The position numbers and the translations under genes are program-made. This document shows positions 35,403 to 43,979 of a stretch of DNA of 60,245 bases, piece by piece. The notes below the pieces were generated by a model. The model ran no database searches, was not told the DNA's origin, and saw only the letters and a list, made by a program, of their open reading frames with translations. This DNA is from an uncultured Dorea sp. (lineage in GTDB: Bacteria > Bacillota > Clostridia > Lachnospirales > Lachnospiraceae): assembly GCA_934307335.1 (NCBI GenBank), contig CAKRCL010000006.1, positions 1 to 60,245 of the forward strand. The letters run 5' to 3'. Within the stretch, counting starts at the first letter, position 1; every line of letters starts with the position of its first letter.

Positions 35403-36464
35403 ATGCACAAAGATGATCAAATGACGCCTAAAGAACGGGCATTTGCCCTGTTTGCAGGAAAACCAGTAGACCGTATGCCGATCAAATTATTTTCACCATA
35501 TATTGGAATGAACTTCGGGGCATCTTATCAGGATGCTTTCGTAGCGGCAAAGTCACGCGCTCACTGGCTTATCGAAAGCTACAAACGTTTTGGGCAGGAT
35601 GGCTTAAGTGTCAACTACCGTATTGACGGAATCCCGGTTGCTTTCGGCGCAGAATCTACATACGATCCACTCGGAATTCCAATGATTAAGGAAAATATTT
35701 TAAAAGATTTTTCTGAGATTGAGCAATTAGACCTGGAAAAAATCCGCTTTGAAAATGACCCGAATGCCCAGACTGCATTTGAGGCTGTCCAAATTATTCA
35801 AGACGAATTAGACGATGAGATTTTCACAGGAGTCGGTCTGATGGGACCATTTACAACTGCTGCCAACCTTGCCGGTGTTGAAAAAATCCTAAAATCTATG
35901 CGAAAAGATAAAGAAGGACTTCATAAACTTCTGGACTTCGCTGCGGACATTACGATTGAAGTTGGACGTAAATTTGTAGAGAATCAGATTGGAATCGGAC
36001 TTGCTGAGCCAACTGCTTCCCTTCTGTCACCAAAACAGTTCCGTGAATTTGTCATTCCTTATTACGTAAAAGTTATGAATAAATGGAAAGAGTGGGGCAG
36101 CCGCGGCTCCGGTTTCCACATTTGCGGAGATACCACAAAACTTCTGGAAACCTTCCCTGAGATGGGAATCCGCGGAGTCAGTATCGATAGTGCCGTAAAT
36201 ATTGCTGTTGCCAAAGATCTTGTCGGCGACAAACTATCCATCATGGGAAATGTCTCACCAATTGAAATTCTGCGAGGCACTCCGGAATCTATCGAACAGG
36301 CTGTCATCGACTGTTTCCGCAAATGCTGGGACAACCCACGTGGATTCACGATTGCTCCTGGATGCGATATTCCGGTTCAGACATCCTTGGAAAATATCGA
36401 TGCCTACATGCGCGCAGCAAGAAAATGTGCGAAATACCCGGTACAACCAGCAAACTGGGAATAA
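35403..36464 (+). CDS. Uroporphyrinogen decarboxylase-like (MtaA/MtbA-type) methyltransferase, second paralogue
   Basis: A 353-residue protein with the same zinc set (FHICGDT and APGCDIPV) and the same start pattern (DDQMTPKERAFALF) as its divergent neighbour, so the two are paralogues. The start at 35403 has AGAGG about 8 bases upstream; the open frame upstream lacks a ribosome site. It is a plus-strand single gene ending near a conserved hairpin and a bidirectional terminator. Confidence 0.85.
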   Translation: MHKDDQMTPKERAFALFAGKPVDRMPIKLFSPYIGMNFGASYQDAFVAAKSRAHWLIESYKRFGQDGLSVNYRIDGIPVAFGAESTYDPLGIPMIKENILKDFSEIEQLDLEKIRFENDPNAQTAFEAVQIIQDELDDEIFTGVGLMGPFTTAANLAGVEKILKSMRKDKEGLHKLLDFAADITIEVGRKFVENQIGIGLAEPTASLLSPKQFREFVIPYYVKVMNKWKEWGSRGSGFHICGDTTKLLETFPEMGIRGVSIDSAVNIAVAKDLVGDKLSIMGNVSPIEILRGTPESIEQAVIDCFRKCWDNPRGFTIAPGCDIPVQTSLENIDAYMRAARKCAKYPVQPANWE

Positions 36465-36476
36465 ATTTATCAAGTT

Positions 36477-36512
36477 AAAATCCTGCGCAAGTTCGGATTT
36501 TGGCTCATCATT
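36477..36512. repeat. Covarying hairpin, copy 1
   Basis: A 7-bp stem AAAATCC/GGATTTT, an 11-base loop TGCGCAAGTTC and the flank GGCTCATCATT. Copy 2 (40913-40948) keeps loop and flank but has a different stem with compensatory changes. Copy 1 starts 12 bases after the UroD-like stop and just before a terminator. Confidence 0.6.
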
Positions 36513-36517
36513 AATAT

Positions 36518-36557
36518 AAAAAAGAGAGGGTTCTGAATAAAGAAACCTCTCTTTTTT
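36518..36557. terminator. Bidirectional terminator between convergent genes
   Basis: AAAAAAGAGAGG and its mirror CCTCTCTTTTTT pair, with extra pairing TTCT/AGAA, around a short loop. It serves the plus-strand UroD-like gene and the minus-strand ABC exporter operon. Confidence 0.88.
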
Positions 36558-36573
36558 ACGGATGACTGACTAT

Positions 36574-38475
36574 TTATGCGGAAATACTGTTCCCTGTATA
36601 CAATTGATAATACCTTCCTTTTTCTTCAATCAACTGGTCGTGTGTACCGCGTTCGATAATACGTCCATGCTCCAGTACCATAATACAGTCAGAATTTCGC
36701 ACTGTCGACAGTCTGTGGGCAATGACAAATGTGGTCCGTCCATGCATCAGCCGGTCCATGCCTTCCTGTACGATCCGTTCTGTTCTCGTATCAATAGAGC
36801 TTGTCGCCTCATCAAGAATGAGCACCGGCGGATCTGCCACTGCTGCCCTGGCAATGGCGAGCAGCTGTCTCTGGCCCTGGCTTAAGTTCGCCCCGTCTCC
36901 GGTCAGTACTGTATCATACCCTTCCGGAAGTCTGCGGATAAATCCATCTGCATTGGCAAGTCTTGCTGCTGCCACAACATCTTCATCCGTCGCATCCAGC
37001 CGTCCGAACCGGATATTTTCCATAACGGTTCCTGTAAACAAATGTGTATCCTGCAATACAATACCAAGTGATTTTCTCAGATCAGACTTCTTGATTTTAT
37101 TAATGTTGATGCCATCGTATCGAATTTTACCGTCCTGAATATCGTAAAAACGGTTGATCAGGTTGGTGATCGTCGTTTTACCTGCTCCGGTCGATCCTAC
37201 AAATGCAATCTTCTGTCCCGGCTCTGCATACATTTTGATATTATGCAGTACGATTTTTTCATCGGTATAGCCAAAATCCACATCATTAAATACCACATTT
37301 CCCTGTACTTCTATATAATCTGTAGTTTCATCGGACTGATGTGTATACTTCCATGCCCAGTGTCCGGTACGCTCCTCTGTCGGCACAAGTTTTCCATTTT
37401 CTTCCTTTGCATTTACCAGTGTCACATAACCGTCATCTACTTCCGGCTCTTCATCAAGCAGATTGAAAATACGCTCTGCTCCGGCCAGCGCCATAACAAT
37501 TGCATTGAGCTGCATACTGATCTGGTTGATCGGCATACTGAAACTCTTATTAAATGTCAGGAAGCTTGCCAGACCTCCCAGTGTCAGGCCGCCGATTCCG
37601 TTCAGTGCCAGCACGCCGCCCACGATGGCGCATACCACATAGCTGACATTTCCAAGCTGCGCATTGATCGGTCCGAGGATATTGGAAAATGTATTGGCAC
37701 GGTCTGCGCTGACATACAGTTCATTATTTAATTCCCGGAATTTTTCTTTCGTCTCTTCCTCATGGCAGAACACTTTTACTACCTTCTGCCCGTTCATCAT
37801 TTCCTCAATGTAACCATTTACCGCACCCAGATTTTTCTGCTGTCTGGCAAAATATTTTCCACTCTGCCCGGTCGCTTTCTTTGTAAAGAAAAGCATAATG
37901 CCGACCATGACCAGCGTTACGGCAGAAAGTGGAATGCTTAAGATCAGCATACTGATAAATGTACTGATGATCGTAATTCCACTGTTTAAAAACTGCGGGA
38001 TACTCTGACTGATCATCTGCCGCAGGGTATCAATATCATTTGTGTAAACGGACATGATATCACCATGTGCATGAGTATCAAAATACTTAATCGGCAGTTT
38101 TTCCATGTGGCTGAACAATTCTTTTCTCATATTATGAAGGATTCCCTGGGTAATATACACCATAATCAGATTGTAAATGTATACAGACACCACACCAACT
38201 GCATAAAAGACTGCCACCTGGCCGATTGCTTTTGCAAGTGGTGTGAAATTTGGGTGATCGCTCAGTAAAAATGGCGTAATATAATCATCAATCAGCTTCT
38301 GCATAAACAAAGTTCCCTGTACATTTGCAAGTACACTCACAAAGATCAGGACTACGACTAGAAAGAACTGATATTTATAATTCTGAAATACATAGGACAT
38401 GATCCGTTTAAAAATCTTGCCCGGATTTTTAACATTTGACTTCATGCCGCGCATCTGTCTTGAATTCTGTGCCAT
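36574..38475 (-). CDS. ABC exporter half-transporter, catalytically canonical subunit
   Basis: A 633-residue protein with a six-helix export domain (about 50-330) and an ATPase domain. Walker A GSTGAGKTT, signature LSQGQ, Walker B VLILDEATSS with catalytic Glu and H-loop IAHRLS are all canonical. Start 38475 (MAQNSRQ) lies one base after the stop of the partner gene, behind an AGGTGAG site; a longer frame overlaps that gene. With the partner it forms a heterodimer like BmrCD/LmrCD/TM287-288, probably exporting drugs or lipids and controlled by the MarR gene at the head of the operon. Confidence 0.92.
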   Translation of the reverse strand: MAQNSRQMRGMKSNVKNPGKIFKRIMSYVFQNYKYQFFLVVVLIFVSVLANVQGTLFMQKLIDDYITPFLLSDHPNFTPLAKAIGQVAVFYAVGVVSVYIYNLIMVYITQGILHNMRKELFSHMEKLPIKYFDTHAHGDIMSVYTNDIDTLRQMISQSIPQFLNSGITIISTFISMLILSIPLSAVTLVMVGIMLFFTKKATGQSGKYFARQQKNLGAVNGYIEEMMNGQKVVKVFCHEEETKEKFRELNNELYVSADRANTFSNILGPINAQLGNVSYVVCAIVGGVLALNGIGGLTLGGLASFLTFNKSFSMPINQISMQLNAIVMALAGAERIFNLLDEEPEVDDGYVTLVNAKEENGKLVPTEERTGHWAWKYTHQSDETTDYIEVQGNVVFNDVDFGYTDEKIVLHNIKMYAEPGQKIAFVGSTGAGKTTITNLINRFYDIQDGKIRYDGININKIKKSDLRKSLGIVLQDTHLFTGTVMENIRFGRLDATDEDVVAAARLANADGFIRRLPEGYDTVLTGDGANLSQGQRQLLAIARAAVADPPVLILDEATSSIDTRTERIVQEGMDRLMHGRTTFVIAHRLSTVRNSDCIMVLEHGRIIERGTHDQLIEEKGRYYQLYTGNSISA

Positions 38476-38476
38476 C

Positions 38477-40225
38477 TTACTCACCTGCCTTTTCATCAAA
38501 ATCTCCGCCGCCCTTTGTCTGCGACTCATAGATTTCACGATAAATCTCATTTGTTTCTACCAGTTTCTCGTGAGAAGCGAAGCCATCTACACAGCCTTCA
38601 TTTAACACAATGATACGGTCCGCATCCTGAAGACTGGAAATACGCTGGGAAATGATGATCTTCGTCGTATTCGGAATTTCTTCCCGGAATGCCCGACGGA
38701 TATTGGCATCGGTCGCCGTATCTACCGCACTTGTACTGTCATCCAGAATCAGAATCTTTGGCTTCTTAAGAAGTGCTCTTGCAATACACAGACGCTGCTT
38801 CTGGCCACCGGACACGTTGCTTCCGCCCTGTTCTATATAGGTGTTATAGCCGTCCGGGAAACGCTGGATAAATTCATCAGCACAGGCCAGCTTACATGCA
38901 CGGATACATTCCTCTTCGCTGGCATTTTTATCGCCCCAGCGCAGATTTTCCAGAATCGTTCCTGAGAACAATACATTATTCTGAAGCACGACTGCTACCT
39001 GATTACGCAGAACTTCCATATCATAATCCTTTACATTATGACCGCCTACAATGATCTCGCCATCTGTCACATCATAAAGACGGCTGATCAGATTGACCAG
39101 ACTGGTCTTGGCACTTCCGGTCGCTCCCAGAATACCAATCGTCTCACCGGATTTGATCGACAGATTAATATCTTTCAGTACCGGAGTCTCACTGTCCTTG
39201 GAATAGGCAAAATCTACATTTTTAAATTCAATTGCTCCATCCGGCACTTCCATGATCGGCTGCTCCGGATTCTGAAGCGTGCTTGTTTCATTTAACACTT
39301 CTGATACACGCCGCACACTCGCCACACTCATGGACAGCATAACAAATACCATGGACAGCATCATCAGACTCATCAGAATATTCATACAATATGCCAGAAG
39401 GCTCATCAGTTCACCGGTCGTCAGTGAATTCGATACGATCATTTTCGCACCAAGCCAGCTGATCAGCAGAATACAGGTATAGACCGTCGTCTGCATCAGC
39501 GGCGCATTAAGAATGACATTTTTCTCCGCGCGCACGAAAATCTTATAAATGTTCTCACTGGCTTTCTGGAATTTGATCGTCTCTTCGCCCTCACGCACAT
39601 ATGCCTTCACCACACGGATTCCGGATATATTTTCCTGAACTGATGCATTCAGTTCATCGTATTTCGGAAATGCCATCTGGAAATATTTCGTCGCATGACG
39701 GATCAGGCAGAATAAAATCACTCCCAGAATAATGACTGCACAGAGGTAAATACTCGCAAGTCTCGCGTTGATCAGGAATGCCATAGACATGGCACAAATA
39801 ATACTTGCCGGCGCACGCATGGACATACGCAGTGACATCTGGTAAGCATTCTGAATATTCGTGACATCTGTCGTCAGACGTGTGACCAGACCTGCCGTAC
39901 TGAAACGGTCAATATTTGCAAATGAAAATGTCTGAATATTATTGAACATTGCCTCTCTCAGATTCTTTGCAAGTCCGGCACTGGCCTTGGCTCCATAGCG
40001 TCCTCCTGCCATACCGGCAAAAAGTCCCAGAAGTGCTGCCACGATCATCAGACTTCCCACCTTATAAATATGCTGGATATCTCCCGCATTTACTCCCTGA
40101 TCAATGATAGATGCCATCAGAAACGGAATAATCATTTCCATCAGCACTTCCAGAATCATATAAATGGGAGTCGCAATCGATGCCCGCTTAAATTCCTTTA
40201 CTTCCTTCAATATCGTCCGAAGCAT
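38477..40225 (-). CDS. ABC exporter half-transporter with degenerate ATP site
   Basis: A 582-residue partner with a six-helix domain and an ATPase domain whose motifs are altered: Walker A GATGSAKTS, Walker B ILDDSTSAVD with Asp in place of the catalytic Glu, and the H-loop His replaced by Gln (ISQRIS). The signature VSGGQ is intact. One degenerate and one intact site is the known pattern of Gram-positive heterodimeric exporters. The start at 40225 has GAGGAGG 6 bases away and overlaps the marR end. Confidence 0.92.
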   Translation of the reverse strand: MLRTILKEVKEFKRASIATPIYMILEVLMEMIIPFLMASIIDQGVNAGDIQHIYKVGSLMIVAALLGLFAGMAGGRYGAKASAGLAKNLREAMFNNIQTFSFANIDRFSTAGLVTRLTTDVTNIQNAYQMSLRMSMRAPASIICAMSMAFLINARLASIYLCAVIILGVILFCLIRHATKYFQMAFPKYDELNASVQENISGIRVVKAYVREGEETIKFQKASENIYKIFVRAEKNVILNAPLMQTTVYTCILLISWLGAKMIVSNSLTTGELMSLLAYCMNILMSLMMLSMVFVMLSMSVASVRRVSEVLNETSTLQNPEQPIMEVPDGAIEFKNVDFAYSKDSETPVLKDINLSIKSGETIGILGATGSAKTSLVNLISRLYDVTDGEIIVGGHNVKDYDMEVLRNQVAVVLQNNVLFSGTILENLRWGDKNASEEECIRACKLACADEFIQRFPDGYNTYIEQGGSNVSGGQKQRLCIARALLKKPKILILDDSTSAVDTATDANIRRAFREEIPNTTKIIISQRISSLQDADRIIVLNEGCVDGFASHEKLVETNEIYREIYESQTKGGGDFDEKAGE

Positions 40226-40721
40226 TTTCTTCCTCCTCTCCACCAGCCTGTATCCGGATCAGATTCTTTTTCAGCTTATTCATCACCCGGTACAGATTAT
40301 CCAGTTCTTCTTCCGTAATATCTATTAACTGTTCTTCTTCCAGCAGATTAATCAAACGCTCCATCTGGAGATGATTTTCTTCACCTTTTTTGGTCAGACT
40401 TACACATTTCAGTCTGGCATCCCCAGGCACCGGTCTGCGCTCCACATAACCGTTCTTCTCCATCAGTTGTATAATATTCGTCACTGTGGATCTGCGTATC
40501 TCAAACGTATGCTCAATATCCTTCTGGCAGATGACCTTATCACGGTTCTCATACAGATATCGCATCACCCAGCCGTGCATCAGTGTTACTTCATCCAGTC
40601 CTTCCGCGCGCACACGGGAACTTAAGTTGCGGAACATCAGACGGTCCATCTGATGAATCATCGGTCCCAGCGGAACAGCTCTGGTAATTTCTTCACATCT
40701 TCCACTTTCACAGTCGTGCAT
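40188..40721 (-). CDS. MarR-family regulator
   Basis: A 177-residue winged-helix protein. The core ICQKDIEHTFEIRRSTVTNI (recognition helix) and wing ERRPVPGDARLKCVSLTKKG are typical. It heads the exporter operon, with 38 bases of overlap with the next gene. A 26-base palindrome upstream is a likely self-operator. MarR proteins often release DNA on binding phenolic or drug-like molecules. Confidence 0.92.
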   Translation of the reverse strand: MHDCESGRCEEITRAVPLGPMIHQMDRLMFRNLSSRVRAEGLDEVTLMHGWVMRYLYENRDKVICQKDIEHTFEIRRSTVTNIIQLMEKNGYVERRPVPGDARLKCVSLTKKGEENHLQMERLINLLEEEQLIDITEEELDNLYRVMNKLKKNLIRIQAGGEEEENASDDIEGSKGI

Positions 40722-40757
40722 GACTTAACTCCTTCCTATTAAAAATGTGTCAGACAG

Positions 40758-40783
40758 CTAATTGTTTGTTCCCTAACAATTAG
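40758..40783. promoter_or_regulatory. Probable MarR operator
   Basis: CTAATTGTT (40758-40766) is mirrored exactly by AACAATTAG (40775-40783) across 8 bases. It lies 37 bases before the marR start and just downstream of the predicted start point, where repression would block transcription. Confidence 0.7.
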
Positions 40784-40797
40784 TTATCGAACATTAT

Positions 40798-40825
40798 TGT
40801 ATAACCTCTCACCTAGTGTAGTCAA
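40798..40825 (-). promoter_or_regulatory. Promoter of marR-exporter operon
   Basis: On the minus strand TTGACT (40820-40825), 16 bases, TATACA (40798-40803); a TACAAT two bases further gives an 18-base alternative. The operator lies directly downstream. Confidence 0.6.
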
Positions 40826-40862
40826 GAATTCTTTGTGATATATTATAAAATTTTATAACGCA

Positions 40863-40900
40863 ATCTTCAGAAGTGCCAAAAGGCACATTCTGAGATTGTA
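40863..40900. other. Stable stem-loop of unknown role
   Basis: A 16-bp stem with two single-base bulges (CAATC, TCAGAA, GTGCC and their mirrors) capped by AAAA. It lies in the 331-base gap between marR and the flavoprotein gene. The gap also holds a 16-base A/T palindrome (40843-40858), covarying hairpin copy 2 and a terminator. No coding sequence is seen there. Confidence 0.55.
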
Positions 40901-40912
40901 TGCGATCACCAA

Positions 40913-40948
40913 GGTTCTGAGCAAGCTCGAACTTTGGCTCGTCACTGG
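40913..40948. repeat. Covarying hairpin, copy 2
   Basis: Stem AAGGTTC/GAACTTT, loop TGAGCAAGCTC, flank GGCTCGTCACT. Compared with copy 1, two stem positions changed on both sides while keeping pairing, and a third became G-U. Loop and flank are conserved. It lies next to a terminator, like copy 1. Confidence 0.6.
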
Positions 40949-40953
40949 CGCAA

Positions 40954-40996
40954 AAAGAAGTTACTGCAATTTTCACGTCGCAGCAACTTCCTTTTA
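40954..40996 (-). terminator. Terminator of the Opp-flavoprotein operon
   Basis: GAAGTT and CTGC pair with GCAG and AACTTC, with a 12-base loop, followed by five T on the minus strand. It lies about 60 bases after the flavoprotein stop. Confidence 0.7.
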
Positions 40997-41052
40997 TGCC
41001 CTTTTATATCAACTGGACTTTATATTTTATTATCCGTACTATTTCTCACTTA

Positions 41053-42798
41053 TTACAAATCTGCTTTAATCGTATGGAATTTATACTCTCCATTTTCTTT
41101 ATACAATCCATAGATTTCCACGTCTTCTGGTGCTTTATCCGGCTCATTTGAATTTAAATCTTTAATAAATGGCCCCAGGTTTTCTTTCCGGTTTTCACAT
41201 GCCAGAAAAATCGCTTTAGCTGTCTGCAAGATAAACATAACGTCCAGACATCTGTTTATTTCATGTGGATTTTCTGCATGTAAATGAATTTCTTTTTCCA
41301 TTTTTTCTAACTGGCTCAACGCAGTACGGCATTTTACATCTGAATGCGGAATTGTTCCAAATGTATTAATAATATTTTGTACTGCATGCTCTATATCTAA
41401 CCATTTATCCCCGGACTCATTTTCGTAGAATTCTTCCACTAACTGTTGTACATGTGCTACCTGAGTTGTATCTACTTTCCCGACACATTCCGTTTCTTTC
41501 GCCTTTTTTGCAGCCTGAAAACCTGCTTCAATTCCATATACAACCGCCTCTGGTGCTGAATTATTACTCATTCCGGCAATTTCATTTCCTGCTGCATACA
41601 GATTTTCAACAGTTGTTTCACATTTTACGTTACTGTACACTCCAGAACATGAAACAAATGTCTGCACCATATTTGTGTAAAAATAAGGTATCTTGATATC
41701 TTTAAATGATATTCCTTGTGCGTCCATATTTGCCAAAAGTGTATTACATTTCCCCTCATGACTAAGACTCCACTTTACATATTCAATTTCATCATCTGTT
41801 GCCTCTGCCATATCCATATACAACAATTCCCCAGCAGCCAAATGTTCAAATACTCTTTTTCTTCCCTCCAGATGTCGCGCAAACTGTTTTTGATGTTTTT
41901 CTTTATAATTCGGATCCTCCGGGGAAAATGCAATATCCCTCTCCATAATTACATTCCCATCTTCATCTATAATACGTGCACATGGCCAGTAGGTTCCTCC
42001 CGGACAGCCCGCACTCATTGTCCAGTTTAGCCATTCCATACCGCCTTGTGCCAGCGTATATTCCATATTAATAATATCAGCTCCCGCATTCATCGCTAGT
42101 ACTTTTCCTGCTCCATTATTCATAGAAGAGGAATGGAAACGTTCAAAATCAACTCCCGTTGCACTCTTGCAAAGTCGATCAACTCCACCTGCAGTTGCCA
42201 GAATCGTTGTCTTTGCTCTGACAACATAAATAATGTTTTCCCGGGTACAGACTCCGATTGCTCCAACTACCTTTCCTTCATCTTTTAAAAGTTCATATAC
42301 AAAAACCCGATTATATATTCTTACGCCACTCTTTTCCATTTCTTTTGTAAGAATCGGCTTTATATCACGACCTTCAAAGTTAAAGCTTGTCGGCACTGAA
42401 TGAAACTGTGGAACCACCCTGTATCCGCCTGGTACATTACTATCCTCAAATCGAAATTTAAGTCCATATTTTTCTAATCCAATAATTCTGTCATATGAAT
42501 TTTCCACGAAAAAATCATTCAAGCTCCGGAATCCAAGTCCCAATCCTGCAAGATCGAACTGTGCCTGTTCTTCTTTCATTTCTTCCATACTATATCCCAC
42601 TTTTTCATGCAACTCAGGAATATAGCTGAAAATATGGTCTATTCCAGATCCTGCATTTCCACTACGCTTTGTATTAGATTTTTCAAGCACAACACAATCC
42701 AAACCTTCTTCTTTTACTTTTAATGCAGCTAAAGCTCCTGAAAGTCCTCCTCCAACGATAAGTACATCTGTCTCTATCTGTTCAACTCTATACTTCAT
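41053..42798 (-). CDS. AprA/FrdA-like FAD-dependent oxidoreductase
   Basis: A 581-residue cytoplasmic flavoprotein. The N-terminal FAD motif DVLIVGGGLSGALAALK, LEKSNTKRSGNAGSGID and the C-terminal NLYAAGNEIAG are characteristic of the fumarate reductase/adenylylsulfate reductase alpha family. It lacks a signal peptide and flavocytochrome haem motifs. It overlaps the ferredoxin stop by one base (TAATG), so the two are made together, as in AprA/AprB pairs. The rest of sulfate reduction (sat, qmo) is absent here, and the operon begins with an Opp-type importer, so the substrate is more likely an imported organic acid or peptide-derived compound. The substrate is unknown. Confidence 0.82.
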   Translation of the reverse strand: MKYRVEQIETDVLIVGGGLSGALAALKVKEEGLDCVVLEKSNTKRSGNAGSGIDHIFSYIPELHEKVGYSMEEMKEEQAQFDLAGLGLGFRSLNDFFVENSYDRIIGLEKYGLKFRFEDSNVPGGYRVVPQFHSVPTSFNFEGRDIKPILTKEMEKSGVRIYNRVFVYELLKDEGKVVGAIGVCTRENIIYVVRAKTTILATAGGVDRLCKSATGVDFERFHSSSMNNGAGKVLAMNAGADIINMEYTLAQGGMEWLNWTMSAGCPGGTYWPCARIIDEDGNVIMERDIAFSPEDPNYKEKHQKQFARHLEGRKRVFEHLAAGELLYMDMAEATDDEIEYVKWSLSHEGKCNTLLANMDAQGISFKDIKIPYFYTNMVQTFVSCSGVYSNVKCETTVENLYAAGNEIAGMSNNSAPEAVVYGIEAGFQAAKKAKETECVGKVDTTQVAHVQQLVEEFYENESGDKWLDIEHAVQNIINTFGTIPHSDVKCRTALSQLEKMEKEIHLHAENPHEINRCLDVMFILQTAKAIFLACENRKENLGPFIKDLNSNEPDKAPEDVEIYGLYKENGEYKFHTIKADL

Positions 42799-43016
42799 TA
42801 TTCTTCCTCCCTTCTGATAAATACCGGTCCTACTGCTTCTGAATAACGCACTTTTATGGCATGAACCGGACAATCTATCTCACAGGATCCACACCAGCTA
42901 CATTCCTGCGGATATGCAACTTTCACACCATCTTCCATCACAAGAATATCTTCTGGACAAATGTCTACACACAGTCCACAATTTACACATTTCGTTTTAT
43001 CTACAATGACTCCCAT
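42798..43016 (-). CDS. 2[4Fe-4S] ferredoxin
   Basis: A 72-residue ferredoxin with two clusters: CVNCGLCVDICP (from residue 10) and CSWCGSCEIDCP (about 40-51). It should carry electrons to the flavoprotein, with which its stop codon overlaps by one base. It starts 9 bases after the OppF-type gene. It resembles AprB-like partners in context but is shorter. Confidence 0.93.
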   Translation of the reverse strand: MGVIVDKTKCVNCGLCVDICPEDILVMEDGVKVAYPQECSWCGSCEIDCPVHAIKVRYSEAVGPVFIRREEE

Positions 43017-43025
43017 TTTTACCTC

Positions 43026-43979
43026 CTACTCTGCATGACAACATGCTGCCAAGTGCCCTGGCTCAACTTCTTTTAGTTTTCCGTCAAAACACTTACACTT
43101 TCCATCTGCATATCTGCACCTGTCTTTGAATATGCACCCTTCATAACATTTCATCACACTTGGTACATCTCCCTGCATAATAATTCTCTTTTTATCTTTT
43201 GCTTTCCATGGATCTGCAATTGGAACTGCAGATAGTAATGCTTTTGTATATGGGTGGATTGGATGTCTGCAGATTTCATCCGCATCCGCCAGTTCTACAA
43301 TACGTCCCATATAAAATACTGCGATTCTATCTGATATATGATGCACCATTGAAATATCATGTGAAACAAACATATATGTCATTCTTCTCTCTTCCTGAAG
43401 CTCCATCAACAAATTTAATATCTGTGCCTGAACTGACACATCTAACGCCGAAATCGGTTCATCACAAAATATAAACTCCGGGTCCACAGACAATGCTCTT
43501 GCTATTCCAATTCTCTGTCTCTGACCTCCCGAAAACTCATGCGGATATCTTCCTTCATATTCCTTTTTTAATCCTACTTTTTGAAGTAGCTCTTCAGCCA
43601 TTTCTCTTCGTTCCGCTTGATTTTCTCCGATTTTATGCACCAGCATTCCTTCTTCCAGAATTCTTTCCACTGTCATTCTTGGATTTAACGAAGAAAACGG
43701 ATCTTGAAAAATACATTGTACCTGTTTTGTAAATGCCATTCTATCTGTCTTTTTTAATCGCTCTACTTCCTGTTCTCGGAACTTTACAGACCCCCCTGAT
43801 TTTTCATACATTCCTATGCATGTACGTCCACATGTTGTTTTTCCACAACCAGACTCCCCTACAATTCCCAAAGTTTCTCCTTCAAAAATTGAAAAATTTA
43901 CATGATTTACAGCCCGAACAATTCCACCTGGTACTTTAAAAAATTTATCTAGATTTTCAACTTCTAATATTTTATTCAT
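43026..43979 (-). CDS. Opp/Dpp-type ABC transporter ATPase, OppF-like
   Basis: A 317-residue ATPase. Walker A GESGCGKTT, signature FSGGQRQRIGIARAL, Walker B FIFCDEPISALD and H-loop VSHDIS are intact. The C-terminal oligopeptide-transporter extension has four Cys (CYEGCIFKDRC, CKC), as in OppF proteins that carry an Fe-S or zinc cluster. It overlaps the OppD-like gene by 8 bases. Confidence 0.95.
   Translation of the reverse strand: MNKILEVENLDKFFKVPGGIVRAVNHVNFSIFEGETLGIVGESGCGKTTCGRTCIGMYEKSGGSVKFREQEVERLKKTDRMAFTKQVQCIFQDPFSSLNPRMTVERILEEGMLVHKIGENQAERREMAEELLQKVGLKKEYEGRYPHEFSGGQRQRIGIARALSVDPEFIFCDEPISALDVSVQAQILNLLMELQEERRMTYMFVSHDISMVHHISDRIAVFYMGRIVELADADEICRHPIHPYTKALLSAVPIADPWKAKDKKRIIMQGDVPSVMKCYEGCIFKDRCRYADGKCKCFDGKLKEVEPGHLAACCHAE

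Noticed and set aside
34095..36464. HemE (haem biosynthesis) function for the UroD-like pair
   Set aside because: The zinc-binding His-Cys...Cys set belongs to the methyltransferase branch and no other haem genes adjoin.
40843..40858. TTATAAAATTTTATAA palindrome as an operator
   Set aside because: It is only A and T in an A/T-rich gap and lies upstream of the -35; chance is likely.
41053..43016. True dissimilatory adenylylsulfate reductase AprAB
   Set aside because: The ferredoxin is shorter than AprB, no sat or qmo genes are present, and the operon is headed by an Opp-type importer.
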